A stretch of DNA of 64,000 nucleotides from Allosphingosinicella sp042666435 (lineage in GTDB: Bacteria; Pseudomonadota; Alphaproteobacteria; Sphingomonadales; Sphingomonadaceae), in the NCBI RefSeq assembly GCF_042666435.1, contig NZ_JBHTDC010000002.1:620001-684000 (forward strand), given 5' to 3'. The stretch's first letter is position 1. Each line of letters opens with the position of its first letter. Below are positions 32,414 through 41,200 of the stretch, one piece after another. Position numbers and translations under genes: made by a program. The notes under the pieces were generated by a model. The model had not been told where the DNA came from. It saw nothing but the letters and a program-made list of their open reading frames with translations, and made no database searches.

Positions 32414-34240
32414 TCAGGCTTTCTTGGCCGCGATCCAGTCGTCGATCTTCTTTTCCAGCACCGCCATCGGCAGCGAGCCGGTCATCAGCACCTGAGCGTG
32501 GAATTCGCGAGGATCGAAGCGGTCGCCCAGCGCCGCCTCCGCCTTGGCGCGCAGCCGCTGGATGGTGAGCGCGCCGATCTTGTAGGCCAGTGCCTGGCTC
32601 GGGATGGCGATGTAACGTTCGACCTCGGCGGTGGCGTCGGTGCGGCTCATGCCCGAATTGGCGAGCATATAGTCGATCGCCTGGTCGCGGGTCCAACCCT
32701 TGGAGTGGATGCCGGTGTCGACCACCAGCCGCATCGCGCGCAGCATCTCGTCGTCGAGATGGCCAAAGCGCTGATAGGGATCGGTGAACAGGCCCAGCTC
32801 CTCGCCCAGCGTCTCGGCATAGAGCGCCCAGCCCTCGACATAGGCGGTATTGCCGCCGAAGCGCATGAAAGCCGGAAGCGCCTCATTTTCCTGGGCCAGG
32901 CTGATCTGGAAATGGTGGCCGGGCGCGCCCTCGTGGAGGTAGAGCGTCTCCATGCCATAGGTCGTCCGCGACGGCAGGTCATAGGCGTTATAGTAGAAGA
33001 TGCCGGGGCGCGACCCGTCGGGCGTACCCGACTGGTAGGAACCGCCGGCCGCGGTCTTCTCGCGGAACGGCTCGACCGCGCGTATCTCCAGCGGGCTCTC
33101 GGGGATGGTCGAGAATTGCTCGCCGATGCGGGCGTCGACCTTCTTGCCGATCGCATAATAGCCGTCGCGCAGAGCGTCGCGCGATGCCGCCTTGAATTGG
33201 GCGTCGGTGCGCAGATGCTCGAAGAATTCGGGCAAGGTGCCGTCGAAGCCGACCTCTTGGCGGATCGCCTCCATCCCGGCCTTGATCCGCGCGACCTCGG
33301 AGAGGCCGAGCTCGTGCACTTCGCCCGCCTTGAGCGGCAAAGTGGTCGTGCCTTCGATCAGATAATCGTACAGGCGCTCCCCGCCCTTCATGTGGACGAG
33401 GCCGACGCCCTCGCGCGCCCTGGGGAGATAGTCGGTCTTCAGGAAATCGCGGAGGCGAGCATAAGCCGGATAGATTTCGTCGCGCACCGCGGCGAGATAG
33501 GCGGCGCTGAAGCGCGCCTTGTCGGCGTCCGAAAAGTCTTCCGGAAAGGCCAGAGCCGGCGCGTAATAAGGCGATTCCTCCGGCTTTTGCGCAAGCTGCA
33601 GGTCGAGCTGGTCGATGACGTTCTGGGTCGTCAGCTTCGTCTCGACGACGCCCGATGCCAGGCCTTCGCGAAAACGGCCGATAGCGCGGTCGATAAGCGT
33701 CACGAACTCCTTGTGGCGCTTCAGATTATTCTCGTAATCCTCAACCGTCTTGAACGGCGCGGCGCCTTCGCCCGAAGCGAAGGTCGGGTAGAAGGTGTGG
33801 AAGCCGCTGAAATGGTTGATCGGGCGAACGACGGTCAACGCCATAATCTCGGGCGCAAAGCCTTCGAGGTCGGATTCGCGGCTGAACTTGAAGACATCAT
33901 AGGCAATCCGGTCGGTCTCGCCCAGTTGCGCCCGGTCGATCCCGGCCAACGCCGCCAGCTCGGCTTCGGCCGCCGCTTTCTCGGCCGCGAAATATTCGTC
34001 GGTGAGATAGTCGCCGAGCCGATCCGCGTAACGCATGTCGCCGCGGAAGAGCGCGCCGATCGGGTTGCGGCGCAGATTGTCCTCGTCGCTCTGCTTGAAC
34101 AAAGCGTGGAGCTGTCGCGCGGCCTCGGATTGCGGCGCGGCCGCCGGGGTGGACGCGGCCGTCTGCGCGGTCGCGGCGCCGGCGGCCGTGAAGGAGAGTG
34201 CCAGCAAAGAGGAAGCGGCGGCGAGAAGCGTGCGGTTCAT
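32414..34240 (-). CDS. DUF885 family putative metallopeptidase (third copy)
   Basis: A 608-residue protein starting MNRTLLAAASSLLALSFTAA, with a Sec signal peptide (cleavage near AAGAATAQT). It carries YLHEGAPGHHFQISLAQE and YVEGWALYAETLGEELG, the DUF885 metal/catalytic signature, and the C-terminal WTRDQAIDYMLANSGMS. The two other DUF885 genes at 11957 and 13889 are more distant from it in space but share the same motifs. It probably acts on peptides in the periplasm. Follows the FtsX-type permease on the same strand. Confidence 0.87.
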   Translation of the reverse strand: MNRTLLAAASSLLALSFTAAGAATAQTAASTPAAAPQSEAARQLHALFKQSDEDNLRRNPIGALFRGDMRYADRLGDYLTDEYFAAEKAAAEAELAALAGIDRAQLGETDRIAYDVFKFSRESDLEGFAPEIMALTVVRPINHFSGFHTFYPTFASGEGAAPFKTVEDYENNLKRHKEFVTLIDRAIGRFREGLASGVVETKLTTQNVIDQLDLQLAQKPEESPYYAPALAFPEDFSDADKARFSAAYLAAVRDEIYPAYARLRDFLKTDYLPRAREGVGLVHMKGGERLYDYLIEGTTTLPLKAGEVHELGLSEVARIKAGMEAIRQEVGFDGTLPEFFEHLRTDAQFKAASRDALRDGYYAIGKKVDARIGEQFSTIPESPLEIRAVEPFREKTAAGGSYQSGTPDGSRPGIFYYNAYDLPSRTTYGMETLYLHEGAPGHHFQISLAQENEALPAFMRFGGNTAYVEGWALYAETLGEELGLFTDPYQRFGHLDDEMLRAMRLVVDTGIHSKGWTRDQAIDYMLANSGMSRTDATAEVERYIAIPSQALAYKIGALTIQRLRAKAEAALGDRFDPREFHAQVLMTGSLPMAVLEKKIDDWIAAKKA

Positions 34241-34275
34241 GGACGGCCTTTCAAGGAAAATGCTGTATTGGCGAT

Positions 34276-34860
34276 CTAATACGCCGAGCCGTGCTCGGCA
34301 AGCGCCGATCCGATGGCCGTCGGCTCAGCGCGTCGCGCAGGCGATGGCGGCGGCGTCGACCGCCGTCGCCGCGCCGCGCAGGCGATGGCGGCGGCGTCGA
34401 CCGCCGTCGCCGCGCCGCGCAGGCGGTAATAATCCCGGACGCGCGCGCCGCGATCCGATCGGGTGGCGACCGTCATGTCGATGCCGGTGCGCATCGCGGC
34501 GACGATCTCGGCATCGGCCCGCCGGTCGGCCGCCCAGGCATTGTTGCCGCTGGCGACGAGCTGCCAGGTGCGGTCGTCGATCGTCAGCAGCACTGCCGAT
34601 CCCTCCCTCTTCTCGCGGCTCAGCCGGATGTGGAGCTGTCCCCGCACTTCCCGGTCCGGCCAATATCCGATCGACGCGAACGGCTTCCAGTCTCGCGCCC
34701 GGGGCGAGCGCTCGGGCTCCGCGATCGCATAGCAATGCGTCCCTTCACGGAACGCGCCCCATTGAAAAAAAATTCCGAGCGAATCCTGGCGGCCCTGTCC
34801 CCGGATTGGGGCAGGCAGCGCAAGCCCAACGAAAAACAGCAGGAAAAGAGCCAAGCGCAT
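34276..34860 (-). CDS. Small exported protein with frameshifted C-terminus
   Basis: A 194-residue reading starting MRLALFLLFFVGLALPAPIR, with a signal peptide. The body has GAFREGTHCYAIAEP, RGQLHIRLSREKREGSAVLL and VRDYYRLRGAATAVDAAAIA, which look like a family of exported sphingomonad proteins ending in a paired cysteine. A 41-bp tandem duplication at 34334-34425 shifts the frame after IAC. With one copy, the protein would end IACATR and a stop at about 34323. Instead it continues with about 40 residues of Arg/Pro/Ala-rich tail. See the finding. Confidence 0.7.
   Translation of the reverse strand: MRLALFLLFFVGLALPAPIRGQGRQDSLGIFFQWGAFREGTHCYAIAEPERSPRARDWKPFASIGYWPDREVRGQLHIRLSREKREGSAVLLTIDDRTWQLVASGNNAWAADRRADAEIVAAMRTGIDMTVATRSDRGARVRDYYRLRGAATAVDAAAIACAARRRRSTPPPSPARRAEPTAIGSALAEHGSAY
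34334..34425. repeat. 41-bp tandem duplication (about 2.2 copies) inside a coding region
   Basis: Positions p and p+41 are identical for all p from 34334 to 34384, so the period-41 tract covers 92 bp. It contains CAGGCGATGGCGGCGG twice. Because 41 is not a multiple of three, the duplication changes the reading frame of the protein on the minus strand. Confidence 0.9.
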
Positions 34861-34997
34861 GGTTCCGACAGATCAACGGTCTGTGGCGCCAAGGCAACAG
34901 AAAATCGCGTTTATCTGGGGTTCATGCAACTTCCGCCAGCCGCGTTCGCTGGGCTCGCCGTTCCCCAAGCGGGTTCCGTTAACCAATGGAGTTACCC

Positions 34998-35645
34998 ATG
35001 CGTAAGTATATTCTCACCGCCCTCCTCGCGGGCACCGTCGCCGCCCCGGCGCTGGCCCAGAACGCCTCCCTGTTCACCGGACCGCGCGTCGAGGGTCTGG
35101 TCGGCTACGATTCGCTGCGCTCGGGCGAGCGCGAGAACAATGTCGACGATGCCGACAATGAAGGCGACGAGACGATCGACGGCGTCGCCTTCGGCGTCGG
35201 CGCCGGCTATGATTACGATGCCGGCGGCGTGATCCTGGGCGTCGAGGGCGAATTCATGGAATCGACCGGCAACCAGGATGCCGACGAGAGCATCGACGGC
35301 TTCCAGCGCAGCATCGAAACCGGCCGCGACCTCTATGTCGGCGCCCGCGTCGGCGTCCCCGTGGCGAGCCGCACGATGGTCTATGCCAAGGGTGGCTATA
35401 CCAACCTCGCCGTCGAGGCGAATTACGAGGGCGCGGACGACCGCTTCGAGTTCGACACCAACGCCGACGGCCTGCGCGTCGGCGCGGGCGTCGAGCATGC
35501 GTTCGGCGAGAATGCCTATGGCAAGGTCGAATATCGCTATTCGAACTACAACAATGTCCAGCATAACATGGTGGACACGGACTTCTCGCGGGAGATCGAC
35601 CTCGACCGTCACCAGGTCGTGGCCGGCGTCGGCTTCCGATTCTGA
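34998..35645 (+). CDS. Outer-membrane beta-barrel protein (porin/Omp25 type)
   Basis: A 215-residue protein from ATG 34998 (MRKYILTALLAGTVAAPALA), GGAG upstream. A signal peptide is followed by alternating amphipathic strands ending with the C-terminal VVAGVGFRF, a typical final beta-barrel residue (Phe) signal. Acidic loops (GERENNVDDADNEGDET) lie between strands. It fits the small 8-stranded OmpA-like/Omp25-like barrels of alphaproteobacteria. A strong intrinsic terminator follows. Confidence 0.85.
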   Translation: MRKYILTALLAGTVAAPALAQNASLFTGPRVEGLVGYDSLRSGERENNVDDADNEGDETIDGVAFGVGAGYDYDAGGVILGVEGEFMESTGNQDADESIDGFQRSIETGRDLYVGARVGVPVASRTMVYAKGGYTNLAVEANYEGADDRFEFDTNADGLRVGAGVEHAFGENAYGKVEYRYSNYNNVQHNMVDTDFSREIDLDRHQVVAGVGFRF

Positions 35646-35689
35646 AGCCAGCCACTTCCCCCGGATCGCACCGGGGGTTCGGATCGAGA

Positions 35690-35720
35690 GGCCGGGGCGG
35701 CAACGTCCCGGCCTTTTTTT
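35690..35720 (+). terminator. Rho-independent terminator after the beta-barrel gene
   Basis: Stem GGCCGGG (35690-35696) with CCCGGCC (35707-35713), 10-base loop, followed by seven T (35714-35720). It separates the Omp gene from dnaN. Confidence 0.9.
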
Positions 35721-35800
35721 GAGCATCCCCACTGGCAGGCTTGAAAAGGGCCGCTATAACTCCAGTCCAAACCGAAAATTCGGCCGACAAGGGGTAGTAG

Positions 35801-36913
35801 ATGAAGGCGACGATCGAGCGGGCCACTCTGTTGAAGAGCCTCGGCCACGTCCAGTCCGTGGTGGAGCGCAGGAACACGATTCCCATCCTCTCCAACGTCC
35901 TCATCGAGGCGACGGAGGACGGCGGCATCCGGCTGATGGCGACCGATCTCGACCTTCAGGTCAACGAGACAGTCGAGGCCAACGTGACCCAGGCCGGCGC
36001 CACCACCGTCTCTGCTCACACCTTGTTCGACATCGCCCGCAAGCTGCCCGAGGGAAGCCAGGTCGAGCTCAATGCCGCCGAGGGCAAGATGCAGGTCAAT
36101 GCCGGCCGCGCCCGCTTCAACCTCCAGACCCTGCCGCGCGACGATTTCCCGGTGATCGCCGAAGGCGATCTGCCGACGAAATTCGAGCTGCCCGCCGCGA
36201 CCTTGCGCCAGATTATCGACAAGACCCGCTTCGCCATCTCGACCGAAGAGACGCGTTATTATCTGAACGGCATCTTCCTCCACGTCTCCGACGAGGCGCA
36301 ACCGGTGCTCAAGGCCGCCGCCACCGACGGCCACCGCCTCGCCCGCGTCACCGTGCCGCGGCCGGCCGGCGCGGAAGGCATGCCCGATGTCATCATCCCC
36401 AGGAAATGCGTGGCCGAATTGCGCAAATTGCTCGACGAGCTCGACGGCACCGTCGAAATCTCGCTCTCCGAATCGAAGATCCGCTTCGGCCTCGGCAACG
36501 CGATCCTGACGTCCAAGCTGATCGACGGCACCTTCCCCGATTACAGCCGGGTCATCCCGACCGCCAACGACAAGCTGTTGAAGATCGACCCCCGCTCCTT
36601 CGAGGAAGGCGTCGACCGCGTCGCCACCATCGCCAGCGAGAAGACCCGCGCCGTCAAGATGGCGCTCGACCGCGACAGGATCACCCTCTCGGTCACCAGC
36701 CCCGAAAATGGCACCGCCGCAGAGGAAGTCCCCGGCGATTATGCCTCCGAAGGCTTCGAAATCGGCTTCAACGCCCGCTACCTCCTCGACATCCTCAACC
36801 AGATCGAGGGCGACACGGTGGAGGTCCACCTCGCCGACGCCGCCGCGCCGACCCTGCTCAGGGAGAACGACAAGGCGCCCGCGCTCTATGTGCTGATGCC
36901 GATGCGGGTCTGA
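35801..36913 (+). CDS. dnaN: DNA polymerase III beta sliding clamp
   Basis: A 370-residue protein starting MKATIERATLLKSLGHVQSV, with AAGGGG upstream. The three-domain clamp is full-length: RNTIPILSNVLIEATEDGG near residue 25, FVISTEETRYYLNGIFLH in the middle, and the C-terminal ALYVLMPMRV, the classic clamp end. It tethers Pol III and other DNA enzymes. dnaA and recF are not adjacent; the gene stands between an outer-membrane gene and a small membrane protein. Confidence 0.96.
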   Translation: MKATIERATLLKSLGHVQSVVERRNTIPILSNVLIEATEDGGIRLMATDLDLQVNETVEANVTQAGATTVSAHTLFDIARKLPEGSQVELNAAEGKMQVNAGRARFNLQTLPRDDFPVIAEGDLPTKFELPAATLRQIIDKTRFAISTEETRYYLNGIFLHVSDEAQPVLKAAATDGHRLARVTVPRPAGAEGMPDVIIPRKCVAELRKLLDELDGTVEISLSESKIRFGLGNAILTSKLIDGTFPDYSRVIPTANDKLLKIDPRSFEEGVDRVATIASEKTRAVKMALDRDRITLSVTSPENGTAAEEVPGDYASEGFEIGFNARYLLDILNQIEGDTVEVHLADAAAPTLLRENDKAPALYVLMPMRV

Positions 36914-37115
36914 GGACCGAAGGATTCGGCGGGCGCCTCGAATATAATGTCGATTGGACACGGCTGGACGAGGCCGGCGAACGCCGCTGCCTTGCGCCGC
37001 CGCTTATGAGACAGACCGGCCTTCATCAGCGGCGCAAGCCCGCGCGGGCGGTAACATTCGCGGCGCCGAAGGGTTAACCCCCAAGTCCCCCGATCGATAG
37101 AAGAGAGGAAAAACC

Positions 37116-37358
37116 ATGATATCGAAAAGGATAGCAACCTTGCTCGCGGCCGTGGCCGTGGCGGGGGCCAGTCCGGCCTTTTCCCAGGCGACGGCCGCTC
37201 CCGCGCCCGCCGCCGAGACGTCCTTCCAGGGCAGCGCCCAAGCGGGCGAATCGAACGTCGCGGCCTATATCGTCGCGGCGGTGGTGTTCGGCGGGCTCAT
37301 CTACGGCTTCATCGAATTCCTCGACGACGACGAGGGCGGCGTTTCGGTCAGCCCCTGA
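37116..37358 (+). CDS. Small exported membrane protein
   Basis: An 80-residue protein starting MISKRIATLLAAVAVAGASP, with AGAGGAAAAA upstream. A signal-peptide-like N-terminus (cleavage near AFSQA), Ala-rich spacer, then a second membrane helix (YIVAAVVFGGLIYGFIEFL) and an acidic DDDEGG tail. It has no recognised domain. Followed by a GC-rich hairpin. Confidence 0.6.
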   Translation: MISKRIATLLAAVAVAGASPAFSQATAAPAPAAETSFQGSAQAGESNVAAYIVAAVVFGGLIYGFIEFLDDDEGGVSVSP

Positions 37359-37371
37359 CCCGGCGATGCGG

Positions 37372-37397
37372 CGCCCCGGTCCGAAGCGGCCGGGGCG
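37372..37397 (+). terminator. GC-rich hairpin after the small membrane protein gene
   Basis: CGCCCCGG pairs with CCGGGGCG across a 10-base loop, 13 bases after the stop codon. No T-run; probable stem-loop terminator. Confidence 0.45.
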
Positions 37398-37539
37398 ACG
37401 CTCCCCGCGCGGGGCGCCTTGACTTTTCGCCGGCCCTCCGCTCTAGGGGCGCCACGAGTGCGGGGCCGCGGCCCCGTTCTTCATTTCGGGGTCTTGGCGG
37501 TGCCCCATTTCATCGCCTGGCCGGAGCTACCAGAAGGCT

Positions 37540-37564
37540 CCCATCAAAGTACCACTTTGATGGG
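37540..37564 (+). promoter_or_regulatory. Perfect 10-bp hairpin in the rplQ leader
   Basis: CCCATCAAAG (37540-37549), loop TACCA, CTTTGATGGG (37555-37564), then a small CCCG/CGGG stem. It ends 42 bases before the rplQ start, in a leader of over 200 bp with AAGGAAG ribosome site. Possible feedback-control or RNA-stability element for L17. Confidence 0.45.
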
Positions 37565-37606
37565 TACCCGCTAAACGGGCTTCGGACGAACGAGAAGGAA
37601 GTTTCC

Positions 37607-38029
37607 ATGCGTCATCGCGTCGCCGGCCGCAAGCTGCAGCGCACCTCGAGCCACCGCGCGGCCCTGTTCCGCAACATGGCGGCCGCGCTCATCAAGCACG
37701 AGCAGATCACCACGACGACGGCCAAGGCCAAGGAGCTGCGGCCCTATGTCGAGAAACTGATCACGCTGGCCAAGAAGGGCGGCCTCTCCAACCGCCGCCT
37801 CGCCCATGCGCGGATGCTCGACGATACCCAGCTCAAGAAATTGTTCGACGTCATCGCGCCGCGCTACGCCGAGCGCGCCGGCGGCTATACCCGCATCATC
37901 AAGGCCGGCATCCGCGCCTCCGATGCGGCGCCGATCGCCATCATCGAGCTGGTCGACCGCGATGTCGACGCCAAGGGTCAGGATTCTGGCCCGGTGATGT
38001 CCGACGAGGACGCGTACGAAGCGGCCTGA
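37607..38029 (+). CDS. rplQ: 50S ribosomal protein L17
   Basis: A 140-residue protein starting MRHRVAGRKLQRTSSHRAAL, the invariant L17 N-terminus. The middle (FRNMAAALIKHEQITTTTAK, KELRPYVEKLITLAKKGG) and RYAERAGGYTRIIKAGIRASDAAP fit; the acidic ~20-residue tail is an extension seen in alphaproteobacteria. L17 binds the 50S subunit near the exit. In most bacteria rplQ directly follows rpoA; here it does not, being preceded by dnaN and a small membrane protein gene. Confidence 0.97.
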   Translation: MRHRVAGRKLQRTSSHRAALFRNMAAALIKHEQITTTTAKAKELRPYVEKLITLAKKGGLSNRRLAHARMLDDTQLKKLFDVIAPRYAERAGGYTRIIKAGIRASDAAPIAIIELVDRDVDAKGQDSGPVMSDEDAYEAA

Positions 38030-38052
38030 ACCGGACGACCGGCGGATCAAGG

Positions 38053-38085
38053 AAGGCCTCCCTGCTTGGGGGGCCTTTTCCTTTT
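38053..38085 (+). terminator. Rho-independent terminator after rplQ
   Basis: AAGGCCTCCC (38053-38062) pairs with GGGGGGCCTT across a five-base loop, followed by TTCCTTTT. Starts 24 bases after the rplQ stop. Confidence 0.75.
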
Positions 38086-38201
38086 GGGGCGAAAGCGGCC
38101 GCCCGCTTATCCCCAAATTGGGGGATGAAGTCGCCGCCTTCCGATGCTAACGCATTGAAAGCTTGGGGGCGTCAGCCTCCGCGTTAATGTGTCGGGGGGG
38201 T

Positions 38202-41200
38202 ATGATGGCGCGTTCCATAGTTCAGCGGATGACCGGCGACGAGTCGATCGACGGCCTCCTGTCGGGCACGCGCTGGGTGGGCACGGTCACAATCGGCTTT
38301 CCCGACAGCCCGGACGATTATCCGGCCGGCTATGCGGACGAGCCGCGGACCGATTTTTTCGCCGTCTCCGCCGAGCAGCAGCGCGTGATCGGCGAAGCCG
38401 TCGACATGATCGAATCCTACACCAATCTGAGCTTCAAGCTGGTCGGGTCCCGCTATGCCGACATCGCCATCGCGCAATCGTCCATGCCGGAGACCGCTTA
38501 TGCCGCCTATCCGGGCGAGGGGCGGGGCGGCGACATATGGTTCGGAAGCACCAACAATTACCGGACCCCGAAGATCGGCGACTACAGCTACCTCACGCAT
38601 CTCCACGAATTCGGGCATGCGCTGGGCCTGAAACATCCCCATGAGGGGACGGCGCTGCCTTCTAGCGAGGATTGGCTCGGCAGCACCGTGATGAGCTATC
38701 GCTCGCACATCGGCGCTCCGACCACCGGCTATATCAACGAGACGTTCGGCTATCCCACGACGTTCATGATGAACGACATCCTGGCGCTGCAGACGATGTA
38801 CGGCGCCGATTACACGACCGAAGCGGGCGACACCGTTTATACGTGGAGCCCGATCAACGGCCAGCAGTTCATCAACGGCGTCGGCCAGGCGATACCGGGG
38901 AGCGGCGTCGGCGGCGTCTTCGACGGTTCCGCCAACCGCATCTTCATGACCGTGTGGGACGGCGGCGGCAACGACACCTACGACCTTTCGCTCTCTACCG
39001 AAAACGTCAGCATAGACCTGGACCCCGGACAGGGTTCGATCTTCTCGCAAGTGCAGCGGCCCAATCTCGGTAACGGGAGGTACGGCCTCAACGTCTATAA
39101 CGCTCATCTGTTCGAGGGCGACGAGCGGTCGCTGATCGAGAATGCGGTCGGCGGCATCAGCAACGACTCGCTGAGGGGCAACCAGGCCGCCAACCGGCTG
39201 ACAGGCGGCGATGGCGACGATTATCTATCCGGGCGGGCGGGCAACGACCGGCTGGTCGGCGGCGCCGGCAACGACACGATCATCGGGGGCGCCGGCGCGG
39301 ACACGGCAGTGTTCGATTTCGACTATCGCGACGCGCTGCTCATCTTCCAGGACAATGGGGAATTGAGCATCGGCACGGCCGGCGCGATCGACACCGTGCA
39401 GGCAGTTGAATTCCTGCGGTTCAACGACCGGCTGGTCCGTGTTACCGACATCGCTCCGCCGGACGACGTCGCACCGCAATTGAGTGGGTTCGACGATAAC
39501 CAAGTCTATGTCTATCAGCACAACTTGAACATCTCGTTTAACGAATATGTCGAGCTGGGCGAGGGCGAGGTCCGCCTCTTCTATTCGGATGGAACACTTT
39601 TCCAGACGTACACTCTCGACGATTTCAATTCCACCGAAACCGGTGGGTATTTCAACATCATCATATCTGACTTCGAAGGTAATTTCTATTTTGAGATCGA
39701 CGCGGGCATCGTGGTCGACGCGGCCGGCAACGCATTCGAAGGCCTCTACGGCCCCAATACGTGGAACTTCACCGTCGGGCCGGTCGACGATTATCCCGCC
39801 TATCCGCCAACTTCGGTCCTGGTGACGCCGGACGGTCCCGCCGTCGATGGCTATATCAACGACAGCAACGACGTCGACTATCTCGCGCTAAGCCTCACGG
39901 CCGGCCAGCTGTACGAAATCGAGGTTGAGGCGCACGGGCCGAACGGAGCCAGCGGCCTCACCTACGATCTCTACGACAATATCAACGACTATTACGGATA
40001 TACCTTCCTCGCCCGCGGAGGAGAGGCTGCGCCGATCCACTACCTCGCCGATCGGACCGGAACATATTATTTCAAGGTCGACGGGGATGGCGCCGGCGAC
40101 TACGCGGTTTCCGCGCGAACCCTCGCCGACGATTTCGCCGGCGATGCCAGCACCATCGGGAGGCTGAGGGCGGATGGCCCCGCCGTGGATGGCATCCTCC
40201 ACAATGACGATCGGGATTGGCTCAAGATCGACCTCGTGGCGGGCGAGACCTACCGCTTCAACATCCGGTCCGGCTCGAGCGCGTGGCCGGATGGTGGCGC
40301 GCCCGCCTTGTTCGCCTCATTGCGCGACGAGTCCGGAATCTATTCCGGCGGTACGGGGCTGGAGACCGACGAGGGTCAGTTCGTCGTCACCGCCACCACA
40401 TCCGGCATCCATTATCTGGAGTTCGGTAACGGCGGTTCCTACCTGCGCGAAACGGGTTCCTACTCCGTTGAGGTCGAACGCGGCGCCTTCTCGCCGCCGA
40501 CGCTGGTGGCGATGACCCCCACCCCGGGAAGCACCGGCGTTCATCCCGGCGCCGACATCGTGCTCACTTTCAGCGAAGCGATCCAGGCCGGCGGCGGCGA
40601 CATCCTCCTCTACACAGGCGGGCCGACGCCGATGCGGATCGATGTCAACGACGATTCGCAGGTGACGATCGATGGATCGACGCTGATTATCGATCCGACC
40701 AACGATTTGCGGGCGGGCAGTGTCAGAATCGATCTGGAGCCGGGCGCCATCCAAGACCTTGATGGCACTCACCTGATCCTCTCCTCCGACTCCATCGCGG
40801 GTTCCGCAAACAGCTTCGGAGAAGCCGGCCTCGATGGCGACTCTTTGATCATCGAGATCGGCGACGGCCGCGACGATTATGGTGAGACGATCGCGACGAT
40901 CGGAAGCATCGCCGACGGCGGCACCGTTACCGGCGAGGTCGGCTCCTACCTCGATTCCGACTGGTTCAAAATGTCGCTGATCGGCGGCCAGACCTATGAC
41001 CTCAGGCTGATCAACGGCGACGGCCGCGCACCCCATGACGCGTTCAGCAACAGCCGCCTCGCGGTTCGCGACGGCGCGGGAACGCTGCTCGTGGAGGATG
41101 CGCTCAACAGCGGCGGCGGCGCCAACAGCCGGCTCTTTTTCACCGCGCCCACCAGCGGCGACTATTTCATCGAAGTGCGCGGAGAATATGCCGGAACGAG

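Noticed and set aside
29817..32495. 892-codon plus-strand open frame
   Set aside because: It is the antisense of the FtsX-type permease; GC-rich third positions keep it open. It has repetitive Arg/Glu/Gly composition and no domain.
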